Assembly: GCA_004298465.1 (NCBI GenBank)
Contig: SCRT01000004.1
Coordinates: 62,001-126,000, forward strand
Length of the DNA stretch: 64,000 bases
Direction: 5' to 3'
DNA from: Nevskiaceae bacterium
GTDB lineage: Bacteria > Pseudomonadota > Gammaproteobacteria > Nevskiales > Nevskiaceae
The notes beneath the pieces were generated by a model. The model did no database searches, was not told where the DNA came from, and was given only the letters and a program-made list of their open reading frames with translations. A program made the translations under genes and the position numbers. Positions 25,614 through 34,585 of this stretch are shown here, piece after piece (within the stretch, counting starts at the first letter, position 1; each line of letters starts with the position of its first letter).

Positions 25614-27014
25614 GTGACCCGGCTGCCGGTGGTGGTGCTCGTCGGTCGGCCGAACGTCGGCAAGTCGACTCTATTCAACCGTCTGACGGGGACGCGCGAC
25701 GCCCTCGTCGCCGACTTTGCCGGGCTGACGCGCGACCGGCAGTATGGCCATGGCGTCATCGATGGGCACCGCTTCATCGTGGTGGATACCGGCGGGTTGA
25801 TGCCGAATGAAGGAGATCCGCTGGCGGTGCTGGCCGAGCAGCAAGCGCAGATCGCCATTGCGGAAGCCGATATCGTGATCCTGCTCGTCGATGCACAGGC
25901 CGGCTTGCTGCCGGCGGACCGTGACATCGCCGGAGCGCTGCGGCGCACCGGCAAGCCGCTCGCGTTGTGGGTCAACAAGGCGGAAGGCATGTCGGCGGTG
26001 CAGGTAGCTGAGTTCCATGCCCTGGGCCTGGGCGCCCCGCACGCGGTTTCGGCACAGCGTGGGGATGGTGTTGCGGAGGGGCTGCAGCCGCTGCTGGCAT
26101 CAGCTCCTGCAGAGGATGAGACGGAGGACGCAGGGACAGCCGACTGTATTCGAGTGGCCGTCATTGGTCGGCCGAACGCCGGCAAATCCACGCTCATCAA
26201 CCGCCTCGTCGGCGCGGACCGGCTGCTGGCCTCGGATACGCCGGGCACGACGCGCGATGCGATCCGTGTGCCGTTCGAATGGGGCGGGCAGGCATACGAG
26301 TTTGTCGATACGGCCGGGATTCGCCGCCGTGCACGAACCGGAGAAGCGCTCGAGAAGTTTTCCATCGTCAAGGCACTGCAGGCCGTTGAAGCGGCCCATG
26401 TCGTGATCGTGGTGGTCGACGCCCAGGCCGAAATCGGCAGCCACGACGCCCGGCTCATGGGGCTGGTGGCGCAGCGCGGCCGCGCGATGGTGCTGGCGGT
26501 GAACAAGTGGGACGGGCTGGACGGCCACGCGCGCGACACGGTTGGGGACGCAGTCGACTATCGCCTGCCATTCCTTGCCTACGTGCCGCACCACATGATC
26601 TCCGCGCTGCACGGTTCCGGCCTGCGCGAACTCATGGACTCGGTGGTCAAGGCGTGGCGCGCAACGACGCGCGAACTGCCCACGCCGGAGCTGAATCGCG
26701 TGTTGATGGCGGCGGTGGAACGCCACGCGCCGGCCGCGGTGCTGGGGCGGCGCATCAAGCTGCGCTATGCCCACCAGGCGGGGCGCAATCCGCCCATCAT
26801 CATGATTCACGGCAACCAGACGGAGCGCCTGCAGGACAGCTACAAGTCCTACCTTGCAAACGTGTTCCGCGAGGCGTTCCAGTTGACCGGCGTGCCGCTG
26901 CACCTGCAGTTCAAGACCGGCGAAAATCCGTACATGACGGGCAAGCGTCCGCGGGCGAACGATGTGGCGAAAGGGACGGCACGCAAGCGCGCCCGCCGCT
27001 CGCCGCGGCGTTGA
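25614..27014 (+). CDS. der: Ribosome-associated GTPase Der (EngA)
   Basis: 466 residues from a GTG with AGGAAC upstream. Two GTPase domains in tandem are visible: G1 motifs GRPNVGKST (near residue 11) and GRPNAGKST (near residue 185), DTAGIRRR after the second, and NKxD motifs WVNKAEG (degenerate) and AVNKWDGLD. A KH-like C-terminal domain (PPIIMIHGN, YKSYLANVFREAFQLTGVPLHLQFKTGENPY) ends in a very basic tail. Der acts in 50S subunit maturation. It is the last gene of the long plus-strand block and converges on speD with a 9-base gap. Confidence 0.96.
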   Translation: MTRLPVVVLVGRPNVGKSTLFNRLTGTRDALVADFAGLTRDRQYGHGVIDGHRFIVVDTGGLMPNEGDPLAVLAEQQAQIAIAEADIVILLVDAQAGLLPADRDIAGALRRTGKPLALWVNKAEGMSAVQVAEFHALGLGAPHAVSAQRGDGVAEGLQPLLASAPAEDETEDAGTADCIRVAVIGRPNAGKSTLINRLVGADRLLASDTPGTTRDAIRVPFEWGGQAYEFVDTAGIRRRARTGEALEKFSIVKALQAVEAAHVVIVVVDAQAEIGSHDARLMGLVAQRGRAMVLAVNKWDGLDGHARDTVGDAVDYRLPFLAYVPHHMISALHGSGLRELMDSVVKAWRATTRELPTPELNRVLMAAVERHAPAAVLGRRIKLRYAHQAGRNPPIIMIHGNQTERLQDSYKSYLANVFREAFQLTGVPLHLQFKTGENPYMTGKRPRANDVAKGTARKRARRSPRR

Positions 27015-27023
27015 GGCCCTGCG

Positions 27024-27848
27024 TTACTTGGGAACGTTGCGGCCGTAGAAGATTTCCAGGATCTCGCGATCCACGCGGTCGCGGATGCGCTTGGCTTCGC
27101 GCACTGGCAGTTCCGAGACGCCTTCGCCGAACAGATAGGTGTCCAGGTCCAGTTCCTTGAGCTTCATCTTCGTGTGGAAGATGTATTCCTGGTACACGTT
27201 GACGTCCACCATGTCGTAGCGGTGCATGACGTCGCGCGCGATGAAGTTCTGGATCGAGTCGATGTTGTGGTCGATGAAATGCTTCGTGCCGCGGACGTTG
27301 CGCGTGAAGCCGCGCACCCGGTAGTCCATCACCACGATGTCGGACTCGAAACTCTTGATGAGGAAATTCAGCGCGTTCAACGGGCTGATGCGGCCACAGG
27401 TTGAAACATCGATGTCGGCGCGGAACGTGCTGATGCCGTTGTCCGGGTGTGCTTCCGGGTAGGTGTGGACCGTGATGTGGCTCTTGTCCAGATGTGCCAC
27501 CACGCTGTCCTTCGTCTTGACACCGACCTTCGTCTTGCCCTTGGCCTTTGGCGGCAAGCCTTCTTCGTGGCTGCCTTCGGAGATCAGCATCGTCACCGAC
27601 GCACCCTGCGGTTCGTAGTCTTGGCGCGCGATGTTCAAGATATTCGCGCCGATGATGTGGCTGACTTCCGTCAGGATCGTCGTCAAACGCTCAGCGTTGT
27701 AGGCCTCGTCGATGTATTCGAGGTATTCCTGCTGGTGCTCGTGCGTGCGCGCATAACAGATGTCATAGATATTGAAGCTGAGCGTTTTGGTCAGGTTGTT
27801 GAAGCCGAACAGCTTCAGCTTCGGGTTGCTGGTGCGCTTGGTCAACAC
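27024..27848 (-). CDS. speD: S-adenosylmethionine decarboxylase proenzyme, E. coli type
   Basis: 274 residues from GTG 27848 (TTG at 27845 is also possible) with GAGGG just upstream. The proenzyme cleaves itself before Ser123 in [14 protein letters not shown] to create the pyruvoyl cofactor; this matches E. coli SpeD. Also conserved are [58 protein letters not shown] and [18 protein letters not shown]. It makes decarboxylated SAM for spermidine synthesis. No spermidine synthase gene is nearby. A GATAAT at 27903-27908 (complement) may be its -10. Confidence 0.96.
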   Translation of the reverse strand: MLTKRTSNPKLKLFGFNNLTKTLSFNIYDICYARTHEHQQEYLEYIDEAYNAERLTTILTEVSHIIGANILNIARQDYEPQGASVTMLISEGSHEEGLPPKAKGKTKVGVKTKDSVVAHLDKSHITVHTYPEAHPDNGISTFRADIDVSTCGRISPLNALNFLIKSFESDIVVMDYRVRGFTRNVRGTKHFIDHNIDSIQNFIARDVMHRYDMVDVNVYQEYIFHTKMKLKELDLDTYLFGEGVSELPVREAKRIRDRVDREILEIFYGRNVPK

Positions 27849-28002
27849 GAGCCCTCGTAGGACGGAGAAACGGATGCCGCAGCCAGCCGCTGCGAAGTGT
27901 CCATTATCCACCACAACCACGTGTCCGTGGGAAGGCTGTCGGCCGCTTCTAGCGGACTTTTCCGGCTTTCCACGAGCTCTGGCGCGAGGTGGCTTCGGTG
28001 CG

Positions 28003-28437
28003 TCAGCCCAGGGTGGTTTCGTCGCCGGCAATCTCGTAGCCGTGCGTGATCTTCACGTCCGGGGCCAGCGACGCGATGGCAGAACAATATTTTTCCACCG
28101 ACAGCTGGACGGCGCGGCTCACGCTGGCCTCCGTCAGGCCGTTGCCGGCCACGATGAACTGCAGGTGGATGGCTGTGTAGGGCTTGGGTGTGCCGGTCTC
28201 CGCGCGCGTGCCGGCCAGTTTCACCTCACAGCTTGCAAGCTTCTGGCGTGTCTTGCGCAAGATCGACACCACGTCCATCGACGCACAGCTGCCCGCTGCC
28301 AGCAGCAGCAGTTCCATCGGACGCGGACCGAGATTGCGCCCGCCGATTTCCTGCGAGCCGTCCACCACCAGCGCGTGGCCGCTTGCCGTTTCCGCCATGA
28401 ACGCAGCGTTTTCGATCCAGCGCAGCCGAGCTTCCAT
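28003..28437 (-). CDS. OsmC family protein
   Basis: 144 residues of the OsmC/Ohr alpha-beta fold. The conserved [32 protein letters not shown] carries the first cysteine, and [11 protein letters not shown] the second, the redox pair used for reduction of organic hydroperoxides in this superfamily. Its nearest subgroup is the OsmC-like YhfA type by motif pattern. A stretch of 154 bases separates it from speD on the same strand, and 85 bases separate it from the E2 gene. Confidence 0.88.
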   Translation of the reverse strand: MEARLRWIENAAFMAETASGHALVVDGSQEIGGRNLGPRPMELLLLAAGSCASMDVVSILRKTRQKLASCEVKLAGTRAETGTPKPYTAIHLQFIVAGNGLTEASVSRAVQLSVEKYCSAIASLAPDVKITHGYEIAGDETTLG

Positions 28438-28522
28438 CAGGTTTCCCTCGTCAACTCCGTGCCGTGTGCGGTACGCACGACAGCGTGCGGCAGGATAGCA
28501 GGCGCCGCGGCACAGGGGGCAG

Positions 28523-29725
28523 TCATTGCCTAGCCCCGCCGAAGAAAGGCCGCTGCAGTTCGGCGATCATCGCGCTCATGAAACGCGCGGCCTCGCTGCC
28601 GGTGACGCAGCGGTGGTCGAAGGTCAGCGACAGCGGCAGCACGCGGGCAACGGCGGGCGCGTGGTCGACGGCGACGACGGTTTCGCGCACGGCGCCGGCG
28701 GCGACGATGGCGACGGTGGGCGGCACCACGACCGGCGTGGCGTAGCGCCCGCCGAAGCGGCCGTAGTTCGATAGCGTGATGGAATAGCCGCGCAGGTTTT
28801 CCAGTGCCACGGTGCGGTTCGCGGCATCGGCCTTCATGCGCTCGAGGCCGGTGCGCAGGCTGGCGTCGTCGCGGGCACCGACGTCGGCAAGCAGGCACAC
28901 GAACAGGCCTTCGGCCGTGTCGACGGCGACGCCGAGGTCGATGGCCTTCAGCACGCGCCGGCCGATGGCCGTCGGGTCGTACCACGCATTGAGCGCCGGT
29001 TCCGCCCGGCAGGCGGCGACGATGGCGTGGATCAGGCGCAGCGTCACGTCCTGTTCTCCGCGCCACGCGGCGAGCACGGCATCGTCCATCAGCGTGCAGG
29101 GCATTACTTCATCGCGTGCCTGGCTCATCGTGTGCGCCATCGCCCGGCGCGGCCCGTGCAGGGCCTGCAGCGGTCCGACGGCGGCCAGCACGCGGTGTAC
29201 GCGCTGCACGTCGGCGGCTGTCACGACGCCGCCCGGCCCGCTGGGCGTGACGACGGTGAGATCGACGTCCAGCTTGTGTGCCAGTGCGCGCACGGCGGGT
29301 GTGGCGCGCACGCCGGCAGCGGTGCCGACGCGGCTCGCCGCTTCCTTGCGGATTTCATCGCTGCGCGTCGTGGCGCCAACGATGACGCCGGAGTCGCGCA
29401 GCGGTGCGGCGGAAGGACTTGGGGAAGCCTTGCCGGGTACCTTTTGAGGTGGGCGTGGAGGGCTCACCGCGCCAGTGGTCGGCGCTGCCTTGCCGCCGGC
29501 GAATTCCACCAGCACGGCGCCGACCGCCACGATGTCGCCCACCTTGCCGTGCCGCTTGAGGATACGTCCCGCCCGCGGGCTGGGAATTTCCACCACCGCC
29601 TTGTCGGTCTCCACGGAAAGCAGCGGCTGGTCGGCCGCAACCGTGTCGCCGTTCTCGACCAGCCATTCGCGGATCTCGGCCTCGGCAAGGCCTTCGCCCA
29701 GGTCCGGAAGCTTGAATGCCGACAT
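28523..29725 (-). CDS. Dihydrolipoamide acyltransferase (E2) of a 2-oxoacid dehydrogenase, bkdB-like
   Basis: 400 residues. The N-terminal lipoyl domain has VETDKAVVEIPSPRAG with the lipoylated lysine. A Pro/Ala linker precedes a peripheral-subunit-binding domain (ATPAVRALAHKLDVDLTVVTPSGPGGVVTAADV) and the catalytic acyltransferase domain. The E2 active-site motif HxxxDG reads HRCVTG here, so His371 is kept but the usual Asp is Thr375. The start has AAGGAGAA 9 bases upstream. It follows E1beta by 32 bases; E1alpha, E1beta and E2 form one operon. A branched-chain oxoacid substrate is inferred from the split E1 subunits. No E3 gene is in the window. Confidence 0.87.
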   Translation of the reverse strand: MSAFKLPDLGEGLAEAEIREWLVENGDTVAADQPLLSVETDKAVVEIPSPRAGRILKRHGKVGDIVAVGAVLVEFAGGKAAPTTGAVSPPRPPQKVPGKASPSPSAAPLRDSGVIVGATTRSDEIRKEAASRVGTAAGVRATPAVRALAHKLDVDLTVVTPSGPGGVVTAADVQRVHRVLAAVGPLQALHGPRRAMAHTMSQARDEVMPCTLMDDAVLAAWRGEQDVTLRLIHAIVAACRAEPALNAWYDPTAIGRRVLKAIDLGVAVDTAEGLFVCLLADVGARDDASLRTGLERMKADAANRTVALENLRGYSITLSNYGRFGGRYATPVVVPPTVAIVAAGAVRETVVAVDHAPAVARVLPLSLTFDHRCVTGSEAARFMSAMIAELQRPFFGGARQ

Positions 29726-29757
29726 GCTGTTCTTCTCCTTGTGTGGTGGGGCGGGCG

Positions 29758-30762
29758 TCAACCCAGCGGCGCAATTTCCAGCGTCTTGCGAACGGCCGAC
29801 AAGATGCGGCCGACGTCGGGAATGAAGCGTGCCTCGGTGCGCGCGAGCGGCATGATGGTGTCGTAGCCGGATACGCGTGCGATAGGCGCGAACAGGTTCA
29901 TCATCGCGTGCTCGGCCAGCTCGGCGGCAATCTCGGAAGCCCAGCCGCCGGCGCGCGGGGATTCCTCGACAATCACGCAGCGGCCGGTCTTCGCCACCGA
30001 CGCGACGAGCGTCTGGGTGTCCAGCGGCTTCAAGGTGGCCACGTCGATGACTTCGGCGTCGACCCCGTCGGCGGCGAGCTGGTCGGCGGCGATGCGGACT
30101 TCGTGCATCATGCCGCCCCACGAGATGAGCGTCAGGTCCGTGCCTTCGCGCTCCACGAAGCAGGTGTCCAGCGGCGCGGCGATGCCGTCGTCGGCCACGG
30201 CTTCGCGGAACAGGCGGTAGCAGCGTGCCGGTTCCAGGAACACCACCGGGTCCGGGTCGCGGATCGCCGCCAGCAGCAGCCCGTAGGCGCGCGCCGGCGT
30301 GGACGGCACCACGACGCGCAGGCCGGGCACGTGGGCGAAGAAGGCTTCCACCGATTCGGAGTGATGCTCTGGCGCGTGGATGCCGCCGCCGTTCGGTGCG
30401 CGGATGACCATGGGGCAGGTGATGCGCCCGTGCGTGCGGTGGCGCAGCCGCGCGGCGTGGTTCGCGAGCTGGTCGAGGCAGGAATACATGAAGCCGGAGA
30501 ACTGGATTTCCGCGACCGGCTTGAGGCCCTGCGTGGCCATGCCGATGGCCATGGCGGAAATCAGCAGTTCCGCCAGCGGCGTGTCGATCACGCGCCCGGG
30601 GCCGAACTTTTCCTGCAGGCCGACGGTGGCGCGGAACACGCCGCCGTTGGCGCCGACGTCCTCCCCGAGCACCACGACGTTCTCGTCGCGCGCCATTTCG
30701 TGGTGCAGCGCCAGGTTGATGGCTTCGACGAGCGTGACCTCGGCTGCCTTGCGCCTTGCCAT
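29758..30762 (-). CDS. 2-Oxoacid dehydrogenase E1 beta subunit (transketolase-like)
   Basis: 334 residues. The pyrimidine-binding domain contains VVVLGEDVGANGGVFRATVGLQEKFG and DTPLAELLISAMAIGMATQGLKPVAEIQFSGFM, and the C-terminal transketolase domain contains VATLKPLDTQTLVASVAKTGRCVIVEE. These match the beta chain of heterotetrameric E1 enzymes of the branched-chain oxoacid and pyruvate complexes. GGGAGG lies 7 bases before the ATG. The gene begins one base after the E1alpha stop. Confidence 0.92.
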   Translation of the reverse strand: MARRKAAEVTLVEAINLALHHEMARDENVVVLGEDVGANGGVFRATVGLQEKFGPGRVIDTPLAELLISAMAIGMATQGLKPVAEIQFSGFMYSCLDQLANHAARLRHRTHGRITCPMVIRAPNGGGIHAPEHHSESVEAFFAHVPGLRVVVPSTPARAYGLLLAAIRDPDPVVFLEPARCYRLFREAVADDGIAAPLDTCFVEREGTDLTLISWGGMMHEVRIAADQLAADGVDAEVIDVATLKPLDTQTLVASVAKTGRCVIVEESPRAGGWASEIAAELAEHAMMNLFAPIARVSGYDTIMPLARTEARFIPDVGRILSAVRKTLEIAPLG

Positions 30763-30763
30763 G

Positions 30764-31864
30764 TCAAGCCTCCCCGCCGCCGGCTGCGGCAAAGGCCTGA
30801 GCATGTAGAGCGGGCGGAAGTTCGGCGTACAGCGCGTCGAACAAGGCTTCCGGCGGCGGCGCCGGCGTCGCAAGGAAAGTCTTGACGGCGACGCCCACTT
30901 CAGCGGCGACCTCGGCCTGCAACCGGGTTTCATCCTGCGCCGTGAAGCCGCACTGCGCTTCCAGCCAGGCGTGCAGGCGCGCCAGCGGGTCGTGCTTGCG
31001 GGCGGTGTCGACTTCGGCGGCATCGCGGTAGCGGCGGGCGTCGTCGGCCGTGGTGTGGTCGGCGAGACGGTAGGTCAGGGCTTCGACGAGCTGCGGGCCT
31101 GCGCCGCTGCGGGCGCGCGCCAGCGCGGTTTCGATCACGTGGCAGGTGGCGATCAAGTCGTTGCCGTCCACCTGCTCACCGACGATTCCGCCGGCCAGAC
31201 CTTTCTGGGCCAGCGTGACGGCCGCGCACTGGCGGGAGCGCGGCAGGGAAATCGCCCACTGGTTGTTGATGATGACGAACACGACCGGCAGCTTCCATAC
31301 GCCGGCAGCCGAGACCGCCTCCGCGAAATCGCCCTTGGAGCTGGCCCCGTCGCCACAGGTGACGAGCGTGGCGCGCTTTTCATGGCGCAGCTGCATCGCG
31401 TAGGCCACGCCGAGCGCCTGCGGAACCTGGCTTGCGACCGGCACGGCGAAGGGAAAGTCGTGGAACGCCGGCACCGTGCGCGGCCACGCCATGCCGCGTT
31501 CGTCGCCGCCCCAGTATTGCAGGATCTGTGCCATCGGGACGCCGCGCGCCAGCGGCACGCCGCACTCGCGATAGTTGCCGAGGTAGACGTCGTCGCGCGC
31601 CAGGCCCAGCCCGATGGCGGCGTTCACGGCTTCCTGCCCCAGTCCGGAAGCGTAGGTGCCGAGCTGGCCGGTGCGCTGCAGGGCCACGGCCTTGTTTTCG
31701 AAAGCCCGGATCCGCGCCATCAGCCGGTAGGCGTGCAGCAGGCGTTGCGGGCGGCGCGCAGCGGCAGGAAGGCGGCATAGTGGCCGGCCATCGTCATCGA
31801 GAAAGCGCGTCAGGAAGATCTCGAAGCTTGCGACGCGTGTGCGTGCCTCATCGGGTGTCTGCAT
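30764..31864 (-). CDS. 2-Oxoacid dehydrogenase E1 alpha subunit (bkdA-like)
   Basis: 366 residues. The thiamine-diphosphate motif GDGASSKGDFAEAVSAAGVWKLPVVFVIINNQWAIS (GDG to NN) is intact, as are GLGQEAVNAAIGLGLARDD, YRECGVPLARGVPM and YRLADHTTADDARRYRD around the phosphorylation-loop equivalent. It decarboxylates the 2-oxoacid and passes the acyl group to lipoyl-E2. The length and the motif order favour a branched-chain enzyme, but substrate choice cannot be proved. AGGAGAA precedes the ATG. This is the first gene of the three-gene operon. Confidence 0.92.
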   Translation of the reverse strand: MQTPDEARTRVASFEIFLTRFLDDDGRPLCRLPAAARRPQRLLHAYRLMARIRAFENKAVALQRTGQLGTYASGLGQEAVNAAIGLGLARDDVYLGNYRECGVPLARGVPMAQILQYWGGDERGMAWPRTVPAFHDFPFAVPVASQVPQALGVAYAMQLRHEKRATLVTCGDGASSKGDFAEAVSAAGVWKLPVVFVIINNQWAISLPRSRQCAAVTLAQKGLAGGIVGEQVDGNDLIATCHVIETALARARSGAGPQLVEALTYRLADHTTADDARRYRDAAEVDTARKHDPLARLHAWLEAQCGFTAQDETRLQAEVAAEVGVAVKTFLATPAPPPEALFDALYAELPPALHAQAFAAAGGGEA

Positions 31865-32152
31865 GCTGTTCTCCTGCCCTGCCCGTACCTGTGGTTATAG
31901 GTCGCTGGGGGTGATCCCGCAACCCGTGGAGCGGGACGCGATGGGTCGGTGCAGGTTTGTTAATCTGCCATATCCATTCCACAGCGTCGTGTCGTTGCCG
32001 AGCCGGTGAGGCGGTGCAACGTATGGCGGGCGAGAGCGTGCAATGACAGGTGATTCCGGCCGGGTTTCCGATCTGCTCGAAGTGTCTGCAGGTACGTCGA
32101 TCGTGGGCTTCAGGCAGGCATTGAAGACTGCCGCGCGCACTGGAGCCTGAAC
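31865..32152. other. Divergent intergenic region between E1alpha and alpha/beta hydrolase
   Basis: 288 bases with no convincing coding potential. The only AT-rich patch is around 31957-31985 (GTTTGTTAATCTGCCATATCC), where regulation of both flanking genes would be expected. I see no clear -10/-35 pair, terminator or operator palindrome. Confidence 0.4.
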
Positions 32153-32968
32153 ATGCACATCGAAGTCGATGGCTGCGAAATCTATGCCGACAGCGCCGGC
32201 CAGCCTTTCAAGCCGGAGCAGCCGAGCGTGATTTTCCTTCACGGCGTGCTGAACGACCACAGCGTGTGGGCCGGGCAGATCAGCGGCTTTGCCGGCAACG
32301 GCTGGAACGCGCTTGCCGTCGACCTGCCTGGCCACGGCCGCAGCGCCGGCCAGCCGCCAGCAAGTGTGGAAGACGCGGCGGCGTGGGTCATCGCTCTGCT
32401 CGATGCTTTGAGCATTGAACATGCGGCGCTGGTGGGACACAGCTTCGGGTCGCTCATCGCACTGGAAGCGGCGGCGCAGGCGCCGCAGCGCGTCGACCAC
32501 CTCGTGCTGGCCGGCACTGCTTTCCCTATGCGGGTGTCGCCGGCGTTGCTGGAGGCTGCACTCGATGACCCCGAGAAAGGCATGGACCTGGTCAACCGGT
32601 TCTCGCACAGCGCACTGCCTTCGTCAGCCCCGGACACCGAGCGTTACAAAGCGGCGCGGGCGCTGATGCAACGCGTGCTGGCCAGCAATCCGGCCGTCAA
32701 CGTGTTTCATCGCGGCCTTGTCGCCTGCGACCGCTATGCGAATGGTGTGGCGGCGATGGCGGCCGTGGGATGCCCGACGCTGTTCCTCATCGGCCAGCAC
32801 GACCGCATGGCGGCGCCCCGGTCGGCCCGTGCCCTGGCCGCGCACGCCCGGCAGGCACACAGCGTGGAACTGGACGCCGGCCATGCGCTGATGAGCGAGA
32901 AGCCAGACGAGATGCGGGATGCGCTGCGGGCGTTTCTGATGGAAAACGTTGGTGCCCAACCGCGCTGA
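32153..32968 (+). CDS. Alpha/beta hydrolase
   Basis: 271 residues. Oxyanion strand VIFLHGVLNDHSVW, DLPGHGRSAG, nucleophile elbow LVGHSFGSLIALE (Ser near 98), acid in FLIGQHDRMAAPR and catalytic His in DAGHALMSEKPDE complete the triad of the fold. There is no signal peptide. The lid region (residues about 130-200) is Ala-rich. The motifs resemble esterases and C-C hydrolases such as MhpC, but substrate cannot be stated. TGGAG lies 8 bases before the ATG. It stands alone between divergent and convergent neighbours. Confidence 0.88.
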   Translation: MHIEVDGCEIYADSAGQPFKPEQPSVIFLHGVLNDHSVWAGQISGFAGNGWNALAVDLPGHGRSAGQPPASVEDAAAWVIALLDALSIEHAALVGHSFGSLIALEAAAQAPQRVDHLVLAGTAFPMRVSPALLEAALDDPEKGMDLVNRFSHSALPSSAPDTERYKAARALMQRVLASNPAVNVFHRGLVACDRYANGVAAMAAVGCPTLFLIGQHDRMAAPRSARALAAHARQAHSVELDAGHALMSEKPDEMRDALRAFLMENVGAQPR

Positions 32969-33027
32969 TGGTCCAGGGATGCGCAGATCGGGTACAGATT
33001 GTCGTGTCGCCAAATGGTGGCCGGCCG

Positions 33028-34527
33028 TCAATATCCACTGAAACCCTGCAGCAGCCAAACGCGGTAATCCAGCGCCCAGTCGGCGTGGATCGGCACGTGG
33101 ATGGCCCCAAGCGGTGTGACGGTAGCGAAGTGCCTGCGCATGGCGGCGGGGATTTCATCGTCACCCGTGAAGTAGAGGAAATCGTGGCCCTGCTTGTCGT
33201 CTAGCGTGGGGGTCAGCGTGTACTGGTCGTGCACGTTGCCCGCGGGGTTCCATTCCAGCGTGCGGGCGCCTTCGGGGCGGGCGTAGTACATGAGTTCGGC
33301 GACGGTGGCACGGTCGTCGGCAAGCGGAATGGCAGTCGCATGCGCCTGCATGTACACCTGCGCCTGGCGGCCGAACTCGGCCCAGCCGCGGACGCGCTTG
33401 TAGGGGTCGGTGTGGGCGGTGAGCGTGATGCCTGCCACCCGCGTCCAGGTGTCGAAGTGGTAGGCGACGGGCATGAGTGCGGCGTTGAGGACGAGCCCGC
33501 CCGCGAAGCAGCGCCAGATCCAGCGCTGCGCGGTGGGTCGACATGCCGCCATGATCGCCACGATGAACACGGTGGCGCTGGCATAGGTCATCGCCCCCCA
33601 GTTCGCGTTCGCGCGGCCGGCCAGTGCCTGCAGGCAGATGACGCCGAGGAAGGGAATGGCGAACAGCGCGAGGAAGCGCAGGCGTGGGTCGTTCCACCAG
33701 CGGGTGGGGCGGGCGAACGTAAGCCACAGCCAGGCGGCGAAGAACACCGGCCCCATAACCGCGAACTGGCTGCCGAAGAATTCGCCGAGATGATTCCAGT
33801 GCAGTCCGGCGTTCGTCTCCAGATGTGAGATCTGCTCGGTGTGGATGAGCGTGGGCCAGCCGTGCGCCGCGTTCCACAGCAGGTTGGGCAGGAAGATCGC
33901 TGCGGCGATCGCCATCGCCGTGTAGAGCCGCGGATTGCGGAAATGGCGGCGCAGCCCGGCGTCCGTCGCCAGGTGCAGCACCATGCAGACCACGAACAGG
34001 ATCATCGTGTACTTCGTCTGCAGGCCCATGCCGCCGGCGAATCCGGCCACCAGCCACCAGCGCCATTCATCGGCCTCCAGCGCGCGCCAGTAGGCGTAGA
34101 GCGCGAGACACCAGAACAGGAAGAACGGCACGTCGGTGGAGATGATCAGTGACGAGAACGACACGCCGGGCAGCAGCAGGAACGCGGCGGCACTCCAGAA
34201 CGCGATGCGGGCATCGAACAGGCGCCGGGCGAGGACGTGGATCAGCAGCGCGGAAAGCGGGTAGACGAGAAGCGCGCCGGCTTTCACCCAGAACACGCTG
34301 TTGCCACCGACCCAGGTGGTGAGGGCAATGAGCAGCGCGAGCACCGGTGGCTTGGAGTAGTAGCCCCAGTCGAGGTCCTTGGCCCACGTCCAGTACTGGG
34401 CTTCGTCGACGTACAGGTCGAGGTGGCCGAAGCCCAGCACGAGGCCGCGGTAGAGCGTGAGCACGGCGATGAGGACGAGCGTGCGGATGAGCCACCGGTG
34501 GTCGGTGCGGACGGCGATTTCAGGCAT
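33028..34527 (-). CDS. ArnT/PMT-like membrane glycosyltransferase (GT39/GT83 family)
   Basis: 499 residues with about eleven membrane helices in the first 370 residues. The acidic motif of the first periplasmic loop (HLDLYVDEAQYWTWAKDLDWGYYSKPPVLA) is that of lipid-phosphate-sugar dependent transferases, where the Asp-Glu pair binds the acceptor or metal. The C-terminal part is periplasmic. Substrates would be a polyprenyl-phosphate sugar and a surface glycan, lipid A or protein; which one cannot be told. No other glycan gene is adjacent. It is divergent from lolC with 58 bases between ATGs, and TAGAAT at 34559-34554 on its strand may be a -10. Confidence 0.88.
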   Translation of the reverse strand: MPEIAVRTDHRWLIRTLVLIAVLTLYRGLVLGFGHLDLYVDEAQYWTWAKDLDWGYYSKPPVLALLIALTTWVGGNSVFWVKAGALLVYPLSALLIHVLARRLFDARIAFWSAAAFLLLPGVSFSSLIISTDVPFFLFWCLALYAYWRALEADEWRWWLVAGFAGGMGLQTKYTMILFVVCMVLHLATDAGLRRHFRNPRLYTAMAIAAAIFLPNLLWNAAHGWPTLIHTEQISHLETNAGLHWNHLGEFFGSQFAVMGPVFFAAWLWLTFARPTRWWNDPRLRFLALFAIPFLGVICLQALAGRANANWGAMTYASATVFIVAIMAACRPTAQRWIWRCFAGGLVLNAALMPVAYHFDTWTRVAGITLTAHTDPYKRVRGWAEFGRQAQVYMQAHATAIPLADDRATVAELMYYARPEGARTLEWNPAGNVHDQYTLTPTLDDKQGHDFLYFTGDDEIPAAMRRHFATVTPLGAIHVPIHADWALDYRVWLLQGFSGY

Positions 34528-34573
34528 GGGTGTGCACGGGTGGAACGTCCGGCATTCTATGCGGCGCGTGTGC

Positions 34574-34579
34574 TCTAAT
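34574..34579 (+). promoter_or_regulatory. Possible -10 element for a leaderless lolC transcript
   Basis: TCTAAT matches TATAAT at five of six positions and ends 6 bases before the lolC ATG at 34586. That ATG has no Shine-Dalgarno sequence. There is no good -35, so confidence is limited. Confidence 0.35.
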
Positions 34580-34585
34580 GCGCCG

